This document shows, piece by piece, positions 34,922 to 45,244 of a DNA stretch of 64,000 bases. Position numbers and translations under genes: made by a program. The notes beneath the pieces were generated by a model. That model saw only the letters and a list, made by a program, of their open reading frames with translations, was not told the origin of the DNA and ran no database searches. Source of the DNA: Novosphingobium sp. (GTDB taxonomy: Bacteria > Pseudomonadota > Alphaproteobacteria > Sphingomonadales > Sphingomonadaceae); contig JAGHZR010000006.1 of NCBI GenBank assembly GCA_017745295.1, positions 220,034 to 284,033 on the forward strand, read 5' to 3'. Each line of letters begins with the position of its first letter. The first letter of the stretch is position 1.

Positions 34922-35259
34922 GCTCGACAATTTCCGACCGTATTCCTGACGATGTAGCGGCAGGCGGAAGGGTGCACCTAGCCGAAAGCAGTTAAAAAAG
35001 GCGTTCGTTTGGTCACTAATGCACGGTAAACCTCGATTCCCAAAAGCGGTCGAAGGCAGGCTTGCCCGTTTCTTCACCTGACAGCGCAACTATGAAGATG
35101 ATTTAATATTCCCAAGGATAGCGGATAAAACTGAAAATCTGCCGCCTATTTGTAAATCAATGTAAATTCAAATAACCCAAGATTGATTTTCATCCTGCCG
35201 TATTATTATCCTCAATTAAATAACATCCGGTTTTGGGGTTTTGGGCAAGGAGAGAGGCC
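34922..35259. other. Divergent intergenic region, AT-rich
   Basis: About 340 bp between the leftward cyclase and the rightward dehydrogenase. The right part (35090-35220) is markedly AT-rich compared with its surroundings and contains repeated TGTAAAT/GTAAATC words. A weak promoter for the dehydrogenase is possible (TTGATT at 35183 with TATTAT at 35204, 15-bp spacer). The left part may code for an N-terminal extension of the cyclase. Confidence 0.35.
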
Positions 35260-36033
35260 GTGATTAACCATGACATCAAGGGCAAGGTAGTCATCATCGC
35301 CGGTGGTGCAAAAAACCTGGGCGGGTTGGTTGCACGCGATCTGGCACAACACGGCGCAAAGGCAATCGCCATTCACTACAATACGGCCGCGTCGAAGGGC
35401 GCTGCCGATGAGACCGTTGCGGCAGTCCGTGCGGCAGGCACGGAGGCCATTGCCCTACAGGGCGACTTGACCACTGCGGGCGCAATGGAGAAGCTCTTCG
35501 CTGATGCGATCGAAGCCTTCGGACGCCCCGACATCGCGATAAATACGGTCGGCAAAGTCCTGAAAAAGGCCCTCGTGGAAATCAGCGAGGATGAATATGA
35601 CGAAATGACGGCCGTCAATTCGAAATCGGCGTTTTTCTTCCTGCAGCAGGCTGGGCGCCACGTGAATGACGGCGGCAAGATCATCACGCTTGTCACATCG
35701 CTGCTCGGCGCTTTCACGCCGTTTTACGCGGCCTATGCCGGCACGAAAGCGCCTGTCGAGCACTTCACGCGCGCCGCGTCGAAAGAGTTCGGCGAGCGCG
35801 GCATCTCCGTAACGGCGGTTGGCCCGGGTCCCATGGACACGCCGTTTTTCTATCCTGCAGAGGCGGCTGATGCCCAGGCTTATCACAAGACGGCGGCAGC
35901 ACTTTCCGCCTTCACGAAAACCGGCCTGACGGACATCGTGGATATCGTGCCATTCATCCGCTTCCTCGCTTCCGAAGGCTGGTGGATGACGGGCCAGACC
36001 ATTCTCGTCAACGGCGGGTACACGACGAAGTAG
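35260..36033 (+). CDS. Short-chain dehydrogenase/reductase (SDR)
   Basis: A 257-residue classical SDR. GTG 35260 is chosen because AAGGAG lies 7 nt upstream. The cofactor-binding Gly motif is AGGAKNLGG (residues 14-22), the NAG-like motif reads INTVGK, and the catalytic set is Ser147, Tyr159 and Lys163 (YAGTK). The C-terminus GQTILVNGGYTTK is standard. The atypical AGGAKNLGG resembles the enoyl-ACP/rhamnolipid-type or oxidoreductases of unknown substrate. NAD(P)-dependent; substrate cannot be read. Monocistronic, followed by a strong terminator. Confidence 0.92.
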   Translation: MINHDIKGKVVIIAGGAKNLGGLVARDLAQHGAKAIAIHYNTAASKGAADETVAAVRAAGTEAIALQGDLTTAGAMEKLFADAIEAFGRPDIAINTVGKVLKKALVEISEDEYDEMTAVNSKSAFFFLQQAGRHVNDGGKIITLVTSLLGAFTPFYAAYAGTKAPVEHFTRAASKEFGERGISVTAVGPGPMDTPFFYPAEAADAQAYHKTAAALSAFTKTGLTDIVDIVPFIRFLASEGWWMTGQTILVNGGYTTK

Positions 36034-36076
36034 CAGAACGATCGCACAAGAGCCACGCTGAGCGTTAAGCTCAGCA

Positions 36077-36116
36077 GCCAGGCAGCTTTGGGACACCCCT
36101 CCCGAAGCTGCCTGGC
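36077..36116 (+). terminator. Rho-independent terminator after SDR gene
   Basis: 16-bp stem (36077-36092 and 36101-36116, one G-U mismatch), 8-nt loop, followed within 10 nt by a pyrimidine tract (CTTTTCCCCCTTTTT). It lies 43 nt after the stop. Confidence 0.85.
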
Positions 36117-36237
36117 CATTACTGCTTTTCCCCCTTTTTCCACGAATGACGCGACCGCTTCTGGGCGACCGCGCGAGATCGCCGCAGCTTCAAAAGCATC
36201 ATCGGCCCCGCTTTCCCCGATCTAACAATCAGTTAAT

Positions 36238-36321
36238 CACTTAAGGTACCTCAACCTGAAGTGCCTCTTTGAAACTCGGCCGAATTGTTCGCACCATGGC
36301 AGAGTATTAACTCTCTATAAT
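36238..36321 (+). promoter_or_regulatory. Hairpin and -10 element upstream of the autotransporter gene
   Basis: A 10-bp inverted repeat CACTTAAGGT / ACCTGAAGTG (36238-36263, one mismatch, 6-nt loop) could be an operator. A perfect TATAAT is at 36316-36321, 33 nt before the GTG start. No -35 at the usual distance, so an activator may be needed. The rest of the 321-bp gap 36034-36354 holds only the SDR terminator. Confidence 0.4.
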
Positions 36322-36354
36322 AAATGTTAAATTGAAGGTTCAGGAGATCGACAC

Positions 36355-39300
36355 GTGGGGCACCCGGCAAACACCATCGCGATCAACCAAAAAGGCCGCG
36401 AGAGAGGCCCTGATGCTCGGCGCATGCTCCTCTCGTCAGCAGCCTTACCGGCGATGGTGTTGACGCTTGCTCTGGGCATTTCTGCATCGGCTCATGCCCA
36501 ATCCGTAACCCTGGAAAACGACACCGATCCGCTGGTGGCCGGCGATATCGACGCCAGCACCGACTTGTACGTCGGCTACGGGGCAGCCGGCTCCATGACG
36601 ATCGCGGGCGGCGCGCAGGTTACCAGCTTGAGCGGGTATCTGGGTGTGGACCTTGGCGGCAATGGAACGGTGCTGCTGACAGACATCGGTTCGTCGTGGA
36701 CGACCCTGGGGCGACTCAACGTTGGCGGCTATGGCGTCGGATCTCTCACGATCCAAGGCGGCGCGACCGTTACGAGCGGCGATGCCGTCGTGGGCGATGG
36801 CGGCCTGGATGGCGGTGAAAACGAGGGCCATGCCATCGTGCAGAGCGGCGGCCGATGGAACAATGCCGGGCAGCTCACGATCGGTTCTTACGGATCCGGC
36901 ACACTGCTGATCGAAGGCGCCGCCGAGGTTACAAGCAATCAGGGCTATATCGGTGCGGGAGAGGACAGCGAAGGCAGTGTAACCGTTCGCGGGGCTGGAT
37001 CGAGCTGGGTCATCACTGACTACAACATGGCTGTCGGAAATTTCGGTGTCGGTACGCTGATGATCGAGGATGGAGGGCTGGTACGCGCGCCCACGGGAGT
37101 CGATCTCGGTGCGTCTTCACCGCAAGCCAGCGGAACGCTGGTCATGCAGGGCACTGCGGGCAAACTCGCGGTGCTGGAGACCTCGCATATCTCCGCAGGT
37201 GCAGGGGCGGCCAGCGTAAGCATCGACGGCGGCCTGCTGCGTGCCACCGCCTCCAACAGCAACTTCTTTGCCGGTTTCGGCACGCGGGACATCGGGCTTG
37301 GCGCGAATGGCGTGGTTATCGACACCGGCAGCTACGCCATGGGCATCTCTCCCCGCTTCGTGGGCGCGGGCGCTCTCACCAAGGAGGGCACCGGCGTTCT
37401 TACCCTGACCGGCACAAATGCCTATTCCGGCGGCACGACAATTGCTGCCGGAACCCTGCGCCTCGGTAACGGTGGAACGACCGGCAGCTTGCTGGGAGAT
37501 GTCGCGAACGAGGGCACTCTGGCCTTCAACCGATCCGACAGCGTCACCTTCGCAGCGGTCATCAGCGGCAACGGGCAAGTCACGCAGCAGGGCAGCGGCA
37601 CCACCATCCTCACCGGGACGAACACCTACCTTGGTGGTACGACCATCGCGAACGGAACATTGCAGCTGGGTGCCGGAGGAGCCTCTGGCACTCTCCTCGG
37701 CAATGTCACAAACAACGGCCGCTTCGCGTTCAACCATTCGGACAGTCTTCTATTCGGGGGTGTAATTTCGGGAAGCGGCGCTGTCCGTCAACTGGGGACG
37801 GGAACGGTCGTTCTGACTGGTGAGAACGTTTATGTCGGCGGGACGCTGATCGATGCCGGCACCTTGCAGATCGGCAATGGCGGCACGATCGGCAGCGTAG
37901 TCGGCGATATCGTCAACAACGGTGTGCTGGCGCTCAACCGATCGGATCTGCTGGCGCTTGACGGAACGATTTCGGGGAGAGGTTCGCTTGGGCAGATCGG
38001 CTCCGGCACGACGGTGCTGACCGCGAACAACAGCTACACCGGCGCGACGACGATTTCGGGCGGCACGCTGCGTATAAACGGCGACCAGTCGGCGGCGATC
38101 GGGCTCACCAGCGTTCTTTTGGGCGGCACACTGGGCGGCAGCGGCATCGTCGGCGGCGATGTCTTCGTGGACGACGGCGGCATGATCGCGCCCGGCAACA
38201 GCCCCGGCACCCTCACCATCAACGGCGACCTCACGCTCAGCAGCGGCGCGCTGCTCGACTTCGAGTTCGGCCAGGCCGACGTGCCCGGCGGGCCGCTCAA
38301 CGACCTCATCGACGTGAAGGGCGATCTCACCCTCGACGGCACGATCGATGTTGCCGTAAGCGCCGGTGGTTCGTTCGCTCCCGGGCTCTACCGGGCGCTG
38401 AACTATGGCGGCACCTTGACGAACAACGGCCTCGAACTCGGTACGATGCCGGCCGGTAGCGACGTCAGAGTCGTTACGGCGATCGCCGGTCAGGTCAATC
38501 TGCTGAATGTGGCGGGGGCCACGGTCAACCTCTGGGACGGCGGACTTGGCACCAATAAATTCGATAACGTTATCAATGGCGGCGACGGCGTCTGGCAGGC
38601 AAGCGGCGGCAACGACAATTGGGCCAATGAGACGGGGGTCTTCAATGCGGACTACACGGACGACGCGTTCGCGATTTTCACGGCGGCACCCGGAACCGTA
38701 ACGGTCGACAACAGCCTTGGCGCGGTGACGGCATCGGGCATGCAGTTCGCCAGCGACGGCTATCTGGTGGCGGGCGGCGACATCGCCCTGAGCGGTACGC
38801 AATCGGTCGTCCGCGTGGGGGACGGCACCGCGGCAGGCGCGGGCTATACCGCAACCATCGCCTCCGCGCTGACCGGCAGCGGTGACCTCGTGAAGACCGA
38901 CCTCGGCACGCTGGTGCTGACCGGCAGCAATACCTTTGCCGGCGAAGGTCAGGTCCGCTCGGGGACGCTCCGCATCACCGACGGCGGCACCTTGAGCAAT
39001 ACCCTCGGCGTGATCGCAGAGGACAGCGGCTTTACGGCCGGGGTCCTCGTCTCGGGCACGGGATCGACCTGGAGCAACAACGGCAACTTGCGGGTCGGCG
39101 GGTTCGGCGCGGGCTCGCTGACGATCGCGGATGGCGGCGCGGTGAATGTCACCGACATCACCTTCGTCGGCGACGATGCGGGCAGCCAAGGCACGATCGC
39201 GGTGTCTGGCGAGGATGCCCTCGGCAATGCGTCGAGCCTCGTCGCCACGGGCGGCCTTTCCATCGGCGAGTTCGGCACCGGCGCCTTGACCGTCAGCGGT

Positions 39301-42300
39301 GGTGGCCAGGTCACTGCGGACAACACCTATATCGGCTCCAATGCCGGTGCCGTGGGCACCGTGCTGGTTTCGGGGACCGCTGCGGACGGCGCGTCCTCGG
39401 CACTGGCAGTCGCCACCGATCTTCTGGTCGGCAGCTCCGGCACGGGCGCGCTGAACATCGAGGACGGCGGCTTGGTGACGACCGGCGGCGCTGTCAGCAT
39501 CGGTCAAAACGCGGACGGCAACGGCATCGTCACCGTTGCCGGCAGCACCGGCGATAATGCGACCCTTGCCGCCACCGACTTCATCACGGTTGGCGAGCAA
39601 GGCGCGGCCACGCTCAATGTCGGCAAGGGCGGCCTGGTCAGCACCGGCAACAACCTCTATCTCGCCTATGGCGCTACCGCCAACGGCACGATCAATCTCA
39701 CCGGCGATGCCACGGGACGCGGCGTTATCGAGACCGGATCGGTGGTCAAGGGTGACGGTACGGCAGCCCTCAACCTCGACGGCGGCGTTTTGCGCGCAAC
39801 CCGGAACGAGACCGACTTCCTGAACGGCTTCGACACGCTGACGCTTGGAAACGGCGGCGCCTGGATCGACACCAACGGCTACGCGATCGGCATCGATACC
39901 GGCCTTGCGGGTACCTCGGGGGTTACCAAGCTCGGCCTCGGCACCCTGTCGCTGACCGGCGAGAATACCTACACCGGCGGAACGCTGATCGATGCGGGCA
40001 CCTTGCAGATCGGCAATGGCGGTACGACCGGCAGTATCCTCGGCGATGTCGCCGACAACGGCGTGCTGGCGCTCGACCGCTCGGATCTGCTGGCCCTGGG
40101 CGGAACGATTTCCGGCAGCGGTTCAGTCAAACAGATCGGTTCCGGCACGACGGTCCTCTCCGGCACCAACAGCTATGCCGGCACCACCGATGTTCTGGCA
40201 GGAACCCTACTGATCGACGGCAACCAGTCGGCAGCCACCGGCCTCACCACGGTTGCGGCAGGCGCGACGCTGGGCGGTGGCGGCACGATCGGCGGCAGCG
40301 TCGACATGAGCGCGGGCGGTACGCTAGCCGCGGGCAACGGCGGCGCCGGTACGCTCACCATCGCGGGCGACCTCGTCCTTGGCAGCGCCTCGACGCTGGC
40401 CTTCGACTTCGGCCAGGCGGGGGTTGCGGGCGGCGCGCTCAACGACCTGGTCGACGTCGGCGGCGATCTTACGCTGGACGGCACGATCAATGTTGCGGTC
40501 ACCAGCGGCGGAAGCTTCGGTGCGGGCCTCTACCGCATCGCCAACTACGACGGCACGCTGACCGACAATGGTCTGGAGATCGGCACCCTGCCGAGCGGCG
40601 CGGCGGCCTTTGTCCAGACTGCGGTTTCGGGCCAGGTCAACCTCGTCAATACGAACGGTCAGCTCCTCAACTTCTGGGACGGCGCGAGCGGCGGCAGGTT
40701 CGATGGCCAGATTACCGGCGGCGACGGCGTGTGGCAGGCGGCCAGCGGCAACGACAACTGGACGCTCGCCGACGGCTCGGTCAACGCCGGCTACTCGGAC
40801 AGCGCGCTGGCGATCTTCACCGGCGCGGCAGGTACGGTCACGCTCGACGACAGCCTCGGGGCGATCAACGCTTCCGGCCTTCAGTTCGCAGTGGGCGGCT
40901 ATGTCCTCACCGGCGACACCCTGACGCTGACTGCACCGCAGTCCACGATCCGCATCGGCGACGGCACCGCGGCAGGCGCCGCCTACGTCGCGGCCATCGA
41001 CAGCGTGATCGACGGCAATGCCCAGCTCGTGAAGACCGACCTTGGCACGCTAATCCTCTCTGGCACCAACACCTACATCGGCGGCACCGCTATCGATGGC
41101 GGCACGCTACGGATCGCGGGTGACGAGAACCTCGGCGCGGCTGCGGGCGGGCTCAGCGTCGATGGCGGCACGCTCAACACCACCGCCAGCTTCACGACGG
41201 ACCGCGCCGTGGATCTCGCCGGCAACGGCAGCTTCGCGATCGATACCGGCACCACGCTCACCCTCGCAGGGCTGGTCTCGGGCGTCGGCGCACTGACCAA
41301 GGCTGGCGGCGGTACGCTGACCCTTGCGGCCGCCAACAGCTATGCCGGAGGCACCCAGGTCGAAGCCGGAACGCTGCTGGTGAATGGCGACCAGAGCGCG
41401 GCGAGCGGGCTCACCTCCGTTCTGGCAGGCGCCACGCTCGGCGGCACCGGCACGATCGGCGGCAATGTCGCACTGGCCGACGGCGCAACGCTGTCGCCCG
41501 GCGCTGGCGGTGCGGGTTCGCTCACGATCGCAGGCGACCTGTCACTGTCTTCGGGCAGCAACCTGGACTTCGCTTTCGGTGCAGCCAATGTCGCGGGCGG
41601 CGCGCTCAACGATCTGGTCGATGTCGGCGGGGATCTCACCCTCGACGGCACCATCGCGGTCTCGACTTCGGCAGGCGGCAGCTTCGATGTCGGCGTCTAC
41701 CGCGTGTTCAACTACGACGGCACGCTCACCGACAACGGCCTAGAGATCGGCACTACGCCGATGGGCAGCAGCCTGACGGTGCAGACGTCGGTGGCCGGTC
41801 AGGTCAACCTGGTGAACAGCGCAGGTCTCACGCTCAACTTCTGGGACGGCACGGCCGGCCCCAAGGACAACGGCGTGATCGATGGCAGAAACGGCGTCTG
41901 GCAGAACAGCGCCGGGAACGACAACTGGACGGATGCGAACGGCGCCGTGAACGGAGCCTATGCGGACGGCAGCTTCGCCGTGTTCGGCGGCACCGGCGGC
42001 ACCGTGACGGTCGACGATAGCCTCGGCGAAGTCAGCGTTTCGGGCATGCAGTTCGCGGCCAATGGCTATACGATCACCGGCGACGCCGTGGCACTCACGC
42101 AGCCGACGACGACCATCCGCGTCGGCGACGGCAGCACGGCGGGCGCGGCCTACGTCGCGACGATCGCTGCCGCCCTCACCGGCGGCTCACAGGTCGTCAA
42201 GACCGATGCGGGCACGCTGGTGCTCTCGGGTACCAACACTTACACCGGCGGCACGCGCATCGACGGCGGCACCGTGCAGATTGCATCCGACGTCAACCTG

Positions 42301-43971
42301 GGCGCGGCGGCCGGGGCCGTGACGCTTGGTGGCGGCGCCCTTGCAACCAGCGCCGATATCTCCAGCGACCGAGAGGTTCAGGTGGTGGGTACAGGGGCAA
42401 TCGCGACCACCGATGCCACCACCTTCACGCTGACCGGATCGATCACCGGCACAGGCGATCTCGCCAAGACCGGCCTGGGTACGCTGGTGCTTACCGGGAA
42501 CAGCGCGGCCTTCTCGGGCACGGCGACCGTGTCGACCGGCACACTCGCGGTCGATGGAACGCTCGGGGGCAGCATGGCCATTGCGGCCGAAGGTCGTCTC
42601 GAAGGGATCGGCCATGTCGGCAGCGTGACCAATGCCGGCACGATCGCGCCCGGCCGCGACGGCTTCGGCACCCTGACCGTCGATGGCGACTATACCGGCG
42701 CCGGCGGCAAGCTGCTGATCGAGACCGAGCTTGGCGGCGACGCCTCGCGCACCGACGTCCTGTCGGTGACGGGCGCGACGGCGGGCAGCACGACGGTCTC
42801 GGTCGTCAACCGCGGCGGGCTCGGCGCCGCGACGGTAAACGGTATCAGGATCATCGATGTCACCGGCGCCTCCAACGGCACCTTCACGCTGGCCGGCGAT
42901 TACACCTTCCAGGGCGAACAAGCGGTGATTGCGGGCGCCTATGGCTACCGGCTCGTCCAGAACGGCGTCGATACCCCGAACGACGGCGATTGGTACTTGC
43001 GTTCGAGCCTCCTCGATCCGGGCACCACGCCGGAAGCGCCGAACGTGCCGCTCTACCAGCCCGGCGTTCCGGTCTACGAGGCTTATGGACAGACCCTCCT
43101 GACCCTCAACGAGCTTGGCACGATGCGCCAGCGCATCGGCGACCGTCAGTTCTCGGCTACCGGAGGCAGCATCTGGGGTCGCATCGAAGGCCAGCGCTCG
43201 CGCCCCGATGCGGCAGCGTCCACCAGCAACAGCAACGTGAACGTCGATAGCTGGAAGATGGAACTGGGCGCCGACCATGTGCTCAGCCAGCGCAGCGACG
43301 GCGCCGCCCTGATCCTGGGCGTGGTCGGCGGTTACGGCGAAGCCAGCGCCAAGGTTTCGTCGGTCTACGGCGACGGCAGTATCAAGACCAAGGGCTACAG
43401 CCTCGGCGCGACGCTGACCTGGTTCGGACCGCAGGGCTTCTACGTCGACGGCCGCAGTCAGTTCACCTGGTTCGACAGCACGTTGAAGTCGGCAACCCTT
43501 GGCAGGCTGGCCGAAGGCAACGACGGCCATGGCGAGGCCTATAGCCTGGAAGCCGGCAAGCAGTGGACGCTGGGCGGCCGCCTCTCGCTGACGCCGCAGG
43601 TGCAGATGGTCTACTCGACCGTCCGCTTCGACCGCTTCGTCGATCCTTACGGCGCGAATGTCTCGTCGCGGCTGGGGGACAGCCTGAAGACCCGCTGGGG
43701 CCTCTCGCTCGATCGGCAGGATGCGAAGAGCAAGGTCTATGCCGTGGCGAACCTCAGCTACGAATGGCTGGACGGCACTGTGGTGGATGTCTCCGGCACC
43801 GCCATCGCCCGCCGGAGCGATCGTCTCTGGGGTGAACTGGGCCTCGGCGCGAGCGCCATGCTCGGCAGCCGCCTGACACTCTATGCCGAGGCCAGTGGCA
43901 GGACTGCAACCCATGACTTCGGCAATAGCTACGCCCTGAAGGCCAACGCTGGGCTGCGGATGGCGTTCTGA
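36355..43971 (+). CDS. Giant autotransporter (type Va) with modular beta-helix passenger
   Basis: A 2538-residue outer-membrane autotransporter. GTG 36355 follows AGGAGATC. A long signal region (LPAMVLTLALGISASAHAQ, to about residue 49) is followed by a beta-helical passenger with many autotransporter-associated repeats of the type TGTNTYxGGTTIxxGTLQLGxGG. The first 300 residues have a different short repeat (GGYGVGSLTIQGGATV). Three related large modules share a fixed order of motifs (LNDLVDVGGDLTLDGT, then FWDG, then GNDNW). The C-terminal ~270 residues form the translocator barrel, ending in GLRMAF. Probably an adhesin or surface protein; no protease motif seen. Confidence 0.93.
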   Translation: MGHPANTIAINQKGRERGPDARRMLLSSAALPAMVLTLALGISASAHAQSVTLENDTDPLVAGDIDASTDLYVGYGAAGSMTIAGGAQVTSLSGYLGVDLGGNGTVLLTDIGSSWTTLGRLNVGGYGVGSLTIQGGATVTSGDAVVGDGGLDGGENEGHAIVQSGGRWNNAGQLTIGSYGSGTLLIEGAAEVTSNQGYIGAGEDSEGSVTVRGAGSSWVITDYNMAVGNFGVGTLMIEDGGLVRAPTGVDLGASSPQASGTLVMQGTAGKLAVLETSHISAGAGAASVSIDGGLLRATASNSNFFAGFGTRDIGLGANGVVIDTGSYAMGISPRFVGAGALTKEGTGVLTLTGTNAYSGGTTIAAGTLRLGNGGTTGSLLGDVANEGTLAFNRSDSVTFAAVISGNGQVTQQGSGTTILTGTNTYLGGTTIANGTLQLGAGGASGTLLGNVTNNGRFAFNHSDSLLFGGVISGSGAVRQLGTGTVVLTGENVYVGGTLIDAGTLQIGNGGTIGSVVGDIVNNGVLALNRSDLLALDGTISGRGSLGQIGSGTTVLTANNSYTGATTISGGTLRINGDQSAAIGLTSVLLGGTLGGSGIVGGDVFVDDGGMIAPGNSPGTLTINGDLTLSSGALLDFEFGQADVPGGPLNDLIDVKGDLTLDGTIDVAVSAGGSFAPGLYRALNYGGTLTNNGLELGTMPAGSDVRVVTAIAGQVNLLNVAGATVNLWDGGLGTNKFDNVINGGDGVWQASGGNDNWANETGVFNADYTDDAFAIFTAAPGTVTVDNSLGAVTASGMQFASDGYLVAGGDIALSGTQSVVRVGDGTAAGAGYTATIASALTGSGDLVKTDLGTLVLTGSNTFAGEGQVRSGTLRITDGGTLSNTLGVIAEDSGFTAGVLVSGTGSTWSNNGNLRVGGFGAGSLTIADGGAVNVTDITFVGDDAGSQGTIAVSGEDALGNASSLVATGGLSIGEFGTGALTVSGGGQVTADNTYIGSNAGAVGTVLVSGTAADGASSALAVATDLLVGSSGTGALNIEDGGLVTTGGAVSIGQNADGNGIVTVAGSTGDNATLAATDFITVGEQGAATLNVGKGGLVSTGNNLYLAYGATANGTINLTGDATGRGVIETGSVVKGDGTAALNLDGGVLRATRNETDFLNGFDTLTLGNGGAWIDTNGYAIGIDTGLAGTSGVTKLGLGTLSLTGENTYTGGTLIDAGTLQIGNGGTTGSILGDVADNGVLALDRSDLLALGGTISGSGSVKQIGSGTTVLSGTNSYAGTTDVLAGTLLIDGNQSAATGLTTVAAGATLGGGGTIGGSVDMSAGGTLAAGNGGAGTLTIAGDLVLGSASTLAFDFGQAGVAGGALNDLVDVGGDLTLDGTINVAVTSGGSFGAGLYRIANYDGTLTDNGLEIGTLPSGAAAFVQTAVSGQVNLVNTNGQLLNFWDGASGGRFDGQITGGDGVWQAASGNDNWTLADGSVNAGYSDSALAIFTGAAGTVTLDDSLGAINASGLQFAVGGYVLTGDTLTLTAPQSTIRIGDGTAAGAAYVAAIDSVIDGNAQLVKTDLGTLILSGTNTYIGGTAIDGGTLRIAGDENLGAAAGGLSVDGGTLNTTASFTTDRAVDLAGNGSFAIDTGTTLTLAGLVSGVGALTKAGGGTLTLAAANSYAGGTQVEAGTLLVNGDQSAASGLTSVLAGATLGGTGTIGGNVALADGATLSPGAGGAGSLTIAGDLSLSSGSNLDFAFGAANVAGGALNDLVDVGGDLTLDGTIAVSTSAGGSFDVGVYRVFNYDGTLTDNGLEIGTTPMGSSLTVQTSVAGQVNLVNSAGLTLNFWDGTAGPKDNGVIDGRNGVWQNSAGNDNWTDANGAVNGAYADGSFAVFGGTGGTVTVDDSLGEVSVSGMQFAANGYTITGDAVALTQPTTTIRVGDGSTAGAAYVATIAAALTGGSQVVKTDAGTLVLSGTNTYTGGTRIDGGTVQIASDVNLGAAAGAVTLGGGALATSADISSDREVQVVGTGAIATTDATTFTLTGSITGTGDLAKTGLGTLVLTGNSAAFSGTATVSTGTLAVDGTLGGSMAIAAEGRLEGIGHVGSVTNAGTIAPGRDGFGTLTVDGDYTGAGGKLLIETELGGDASRTDVLSVTGATAGSTTVSVVNRGGLGAATVNGIRIIDVTGASNGTFTLAGDYTFQGEQAVIAGAYGYRLVQNGVDTPNDGDWYLRSSLLDPGTTPEAPNVPLYQPGVPVYEAYGQTLLTLNELGTMRQRIGDRQFSATGGSIWGRIEGQRSRPDAAASTSNSNVNVDSWKMELGADHVLSQRSDGAALILGVVGGYGEASAKVSSVYGDGSIKTKGYSLGATLTWFGPQGFYVDGRSQFTWFDSTLKSATLGRLAEGNDGHGEAYSLEAGKQWTLGGRLSLTPQVQMVYSTVRFDRFVDPYGANVSSRLGDSLKTRWGLSLDRQDAKSKVYAVANLSYEWLDGTVVDVSGTAIARRSDRLWGELGLGASAMLGSRLTLYAEASGRTATHDFGNSYALKANAGLRMAF

Positions 43972-44017
43972 TGAATACGGTGGGCGCCTGCCGGAAAACA
44001 GGCGCCCACCGTATTCA
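43972..44017 (+). terminator. Perfect 19-bp hairpin directly after autotransporter stop
   Basis: Arms 43972-43990 and 43999-44017 are perfectly complementary with an 8-nt loop CCGGAAAA. The stem starts on the base following the TGA. No T-run follows, so it may be a factor-dependent terminator or 3' stabiliser. Confidence 0.75.
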
Positions 44018-44314
44018 CGAATGAAGATTGCGAACGTCAGCCTCCAACGAGTCCTCTCGGCAGGAAGAGTGACAGGATTGGCCGATCCGACCAGCTCGAT
44101 CTACCGCTTTCGTTGGGACCGGACGGCAACTGTTGCCTGGAAGAACGACTGGGTTTGGTCGCGACCTGCCGGTAGCGCCCTGCCCTGCCACAGAAATCGC
44201 CGACATAGCTGACACTCCACGCCTTATGCGGCCATCCTGGAAGCTGCCCTCCGTTAACCGAAGTGTTAGCGAACGTGAACGAACTGCATTGGCCGACTGC
44301 TTCCTTGAACCGCC
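44018..44314. other. Intergenic space, no gene seen
   Basis: About 300 bp between the convergent autotransporter and AbiTii-domain genes. Short open frames lack ribosome sites. No repeat, RNA gene or clear promoter was found. Confidence 0.4.
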
Positions 44315-45244
44315 CTAGCTCGCCAACATCGTACCAAGTGCGGGAAGAAACGGGGCGATCACGGACATATGATTGGCAGCGGCAGAAACCAGCCGCTCGT
44401 ATCCTGCCAGAAGCGAAGGCTTGCTCCTAGCGTTCGCAATTTCTTGCGCCGCAGCCACCATAGCAGACCGTGCCGCGACGTCCTGCACCTGACTTTGAAC
44501 GGCAGCGATGAGGTCCCGAATCGCCGGGAGATCATTGGACAGGTGTGCCTGCTGATTGATTTGCGCGCCAGCGCCTGAGGCATTGCCAGTGTTGAAGTTG
44601 CCGTGCAAAGCGCCAATCGTAATGTTGGACACGGTGGCTTTCTCCCGTTCGCTGGCGGTAAAGCTAAGGCCTTCGCCGTGTATCCCAGCTCGCGAAAGCT
44701 CAAGCCCCCAATCCAGCGTCATGTTGCGGACTTTTTGAACGACCCCGTGAATGATGCCTCTTGGAATGGTGTTTCGCATCGCGGTGATCGGAAGATTGTA
44801 AGCATCTGCTAGTGTATTGGCGATCCCGGTATCTATCGGCATTTCGAATACGCGGCTTTCATGCCGCAAAAGCTCTTCATAGTTGGAAACGGGCTCGCGT
44901 AAGAAAGTCTCGGACAAGTTGGCTTCCAGCCATTCGTCAGAGATTTGTATTGGCCGCCAATTGCCAAATTGATCTTGCGCCTTCGGGGTCCCATGCCCTT
45001 TTCGATAATCAGGCAGAGTGTCGGCATGCACTTTGAAGTACCCGTTCAACTCGTGGTCCACCCATTCGAGCGCATCATCCAATCCGAGTTTTGCGGCGCA
45101 GATCTTCACCTTCCCGAGAAGCGTACTCACCGGAATCGATTGATCGAGGGCATCGGCCTGTAGCTGTTCAACAAGTCCGGTCACGAAGGCCTCCTGTTTC
45201 CCTTTCGTTCTTCGATCCATAACCGGTGCAGCGGCCAAGGTCAC
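44315..45244 (-). CDS. AbiTii-domain protein (putative abortive-infection factor)
   Basis: A 309-residue protein whose N-terminal ~95 residues match the AbiTii pattern: LVEQLQADALDQSIPVSTLL, then AAKLGLDDALEWVDHELNGY and LPDYRKGHG. Residues 100-200 are unrecognised (ISDEWLEANLSETFL). The C-terminal third is helical (DLIAAVQSQVQDVAARSAMV), possibly an oligomerisation domain. Start: GTG 45244 or ATG 45220; unresolved. Family knowledge links AbiTii to phage resistance, with an unknown mechanism. It is the left edge of a gene cluster with other defence-like proteins. Confidence 0.8.
   Translation of the reverse strand: MTLAAAPVMDRRTKGKQEAFVTGLVEQLQADALDQSIPVSTLLGKVKICAAKLGLDDALEWVDHELNGYFKVHADTLPDYRKGHGTPKAQDQFGNWRPIQISDEWLEANLSETFLREPVSNYEELLRHESRVFEMPIDTGIANTLADAYNLPITAMRNTIPRGIIHGVVQKVRNMTLDWGLELSRAGIHGEGLSFTASEREKATVSNITIGALHGNFNTGNASGAGAQINQQAHLSNDLPAIRDLIAAVQSQVQDVAARSAMVAAAQEIANARSKPSLLAGYERLVSAAANHMSVIAPFLPALGTMLAS

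Noticed and set aside
37750..39600. Leftward 616-residue open frame opposite the autotransporter
   Set aside because: It is the complement of a repetitive Gly/Thr-rich passenger, which yields long stop-free antisense frames; it has no domain or start signals.
44018..44314. Third copy of the dispersed repeat
   Set aside because: The phrase GAACGACTGGGTTTGGTC resembles part of copy B, but the similarity is too short and not collinear.
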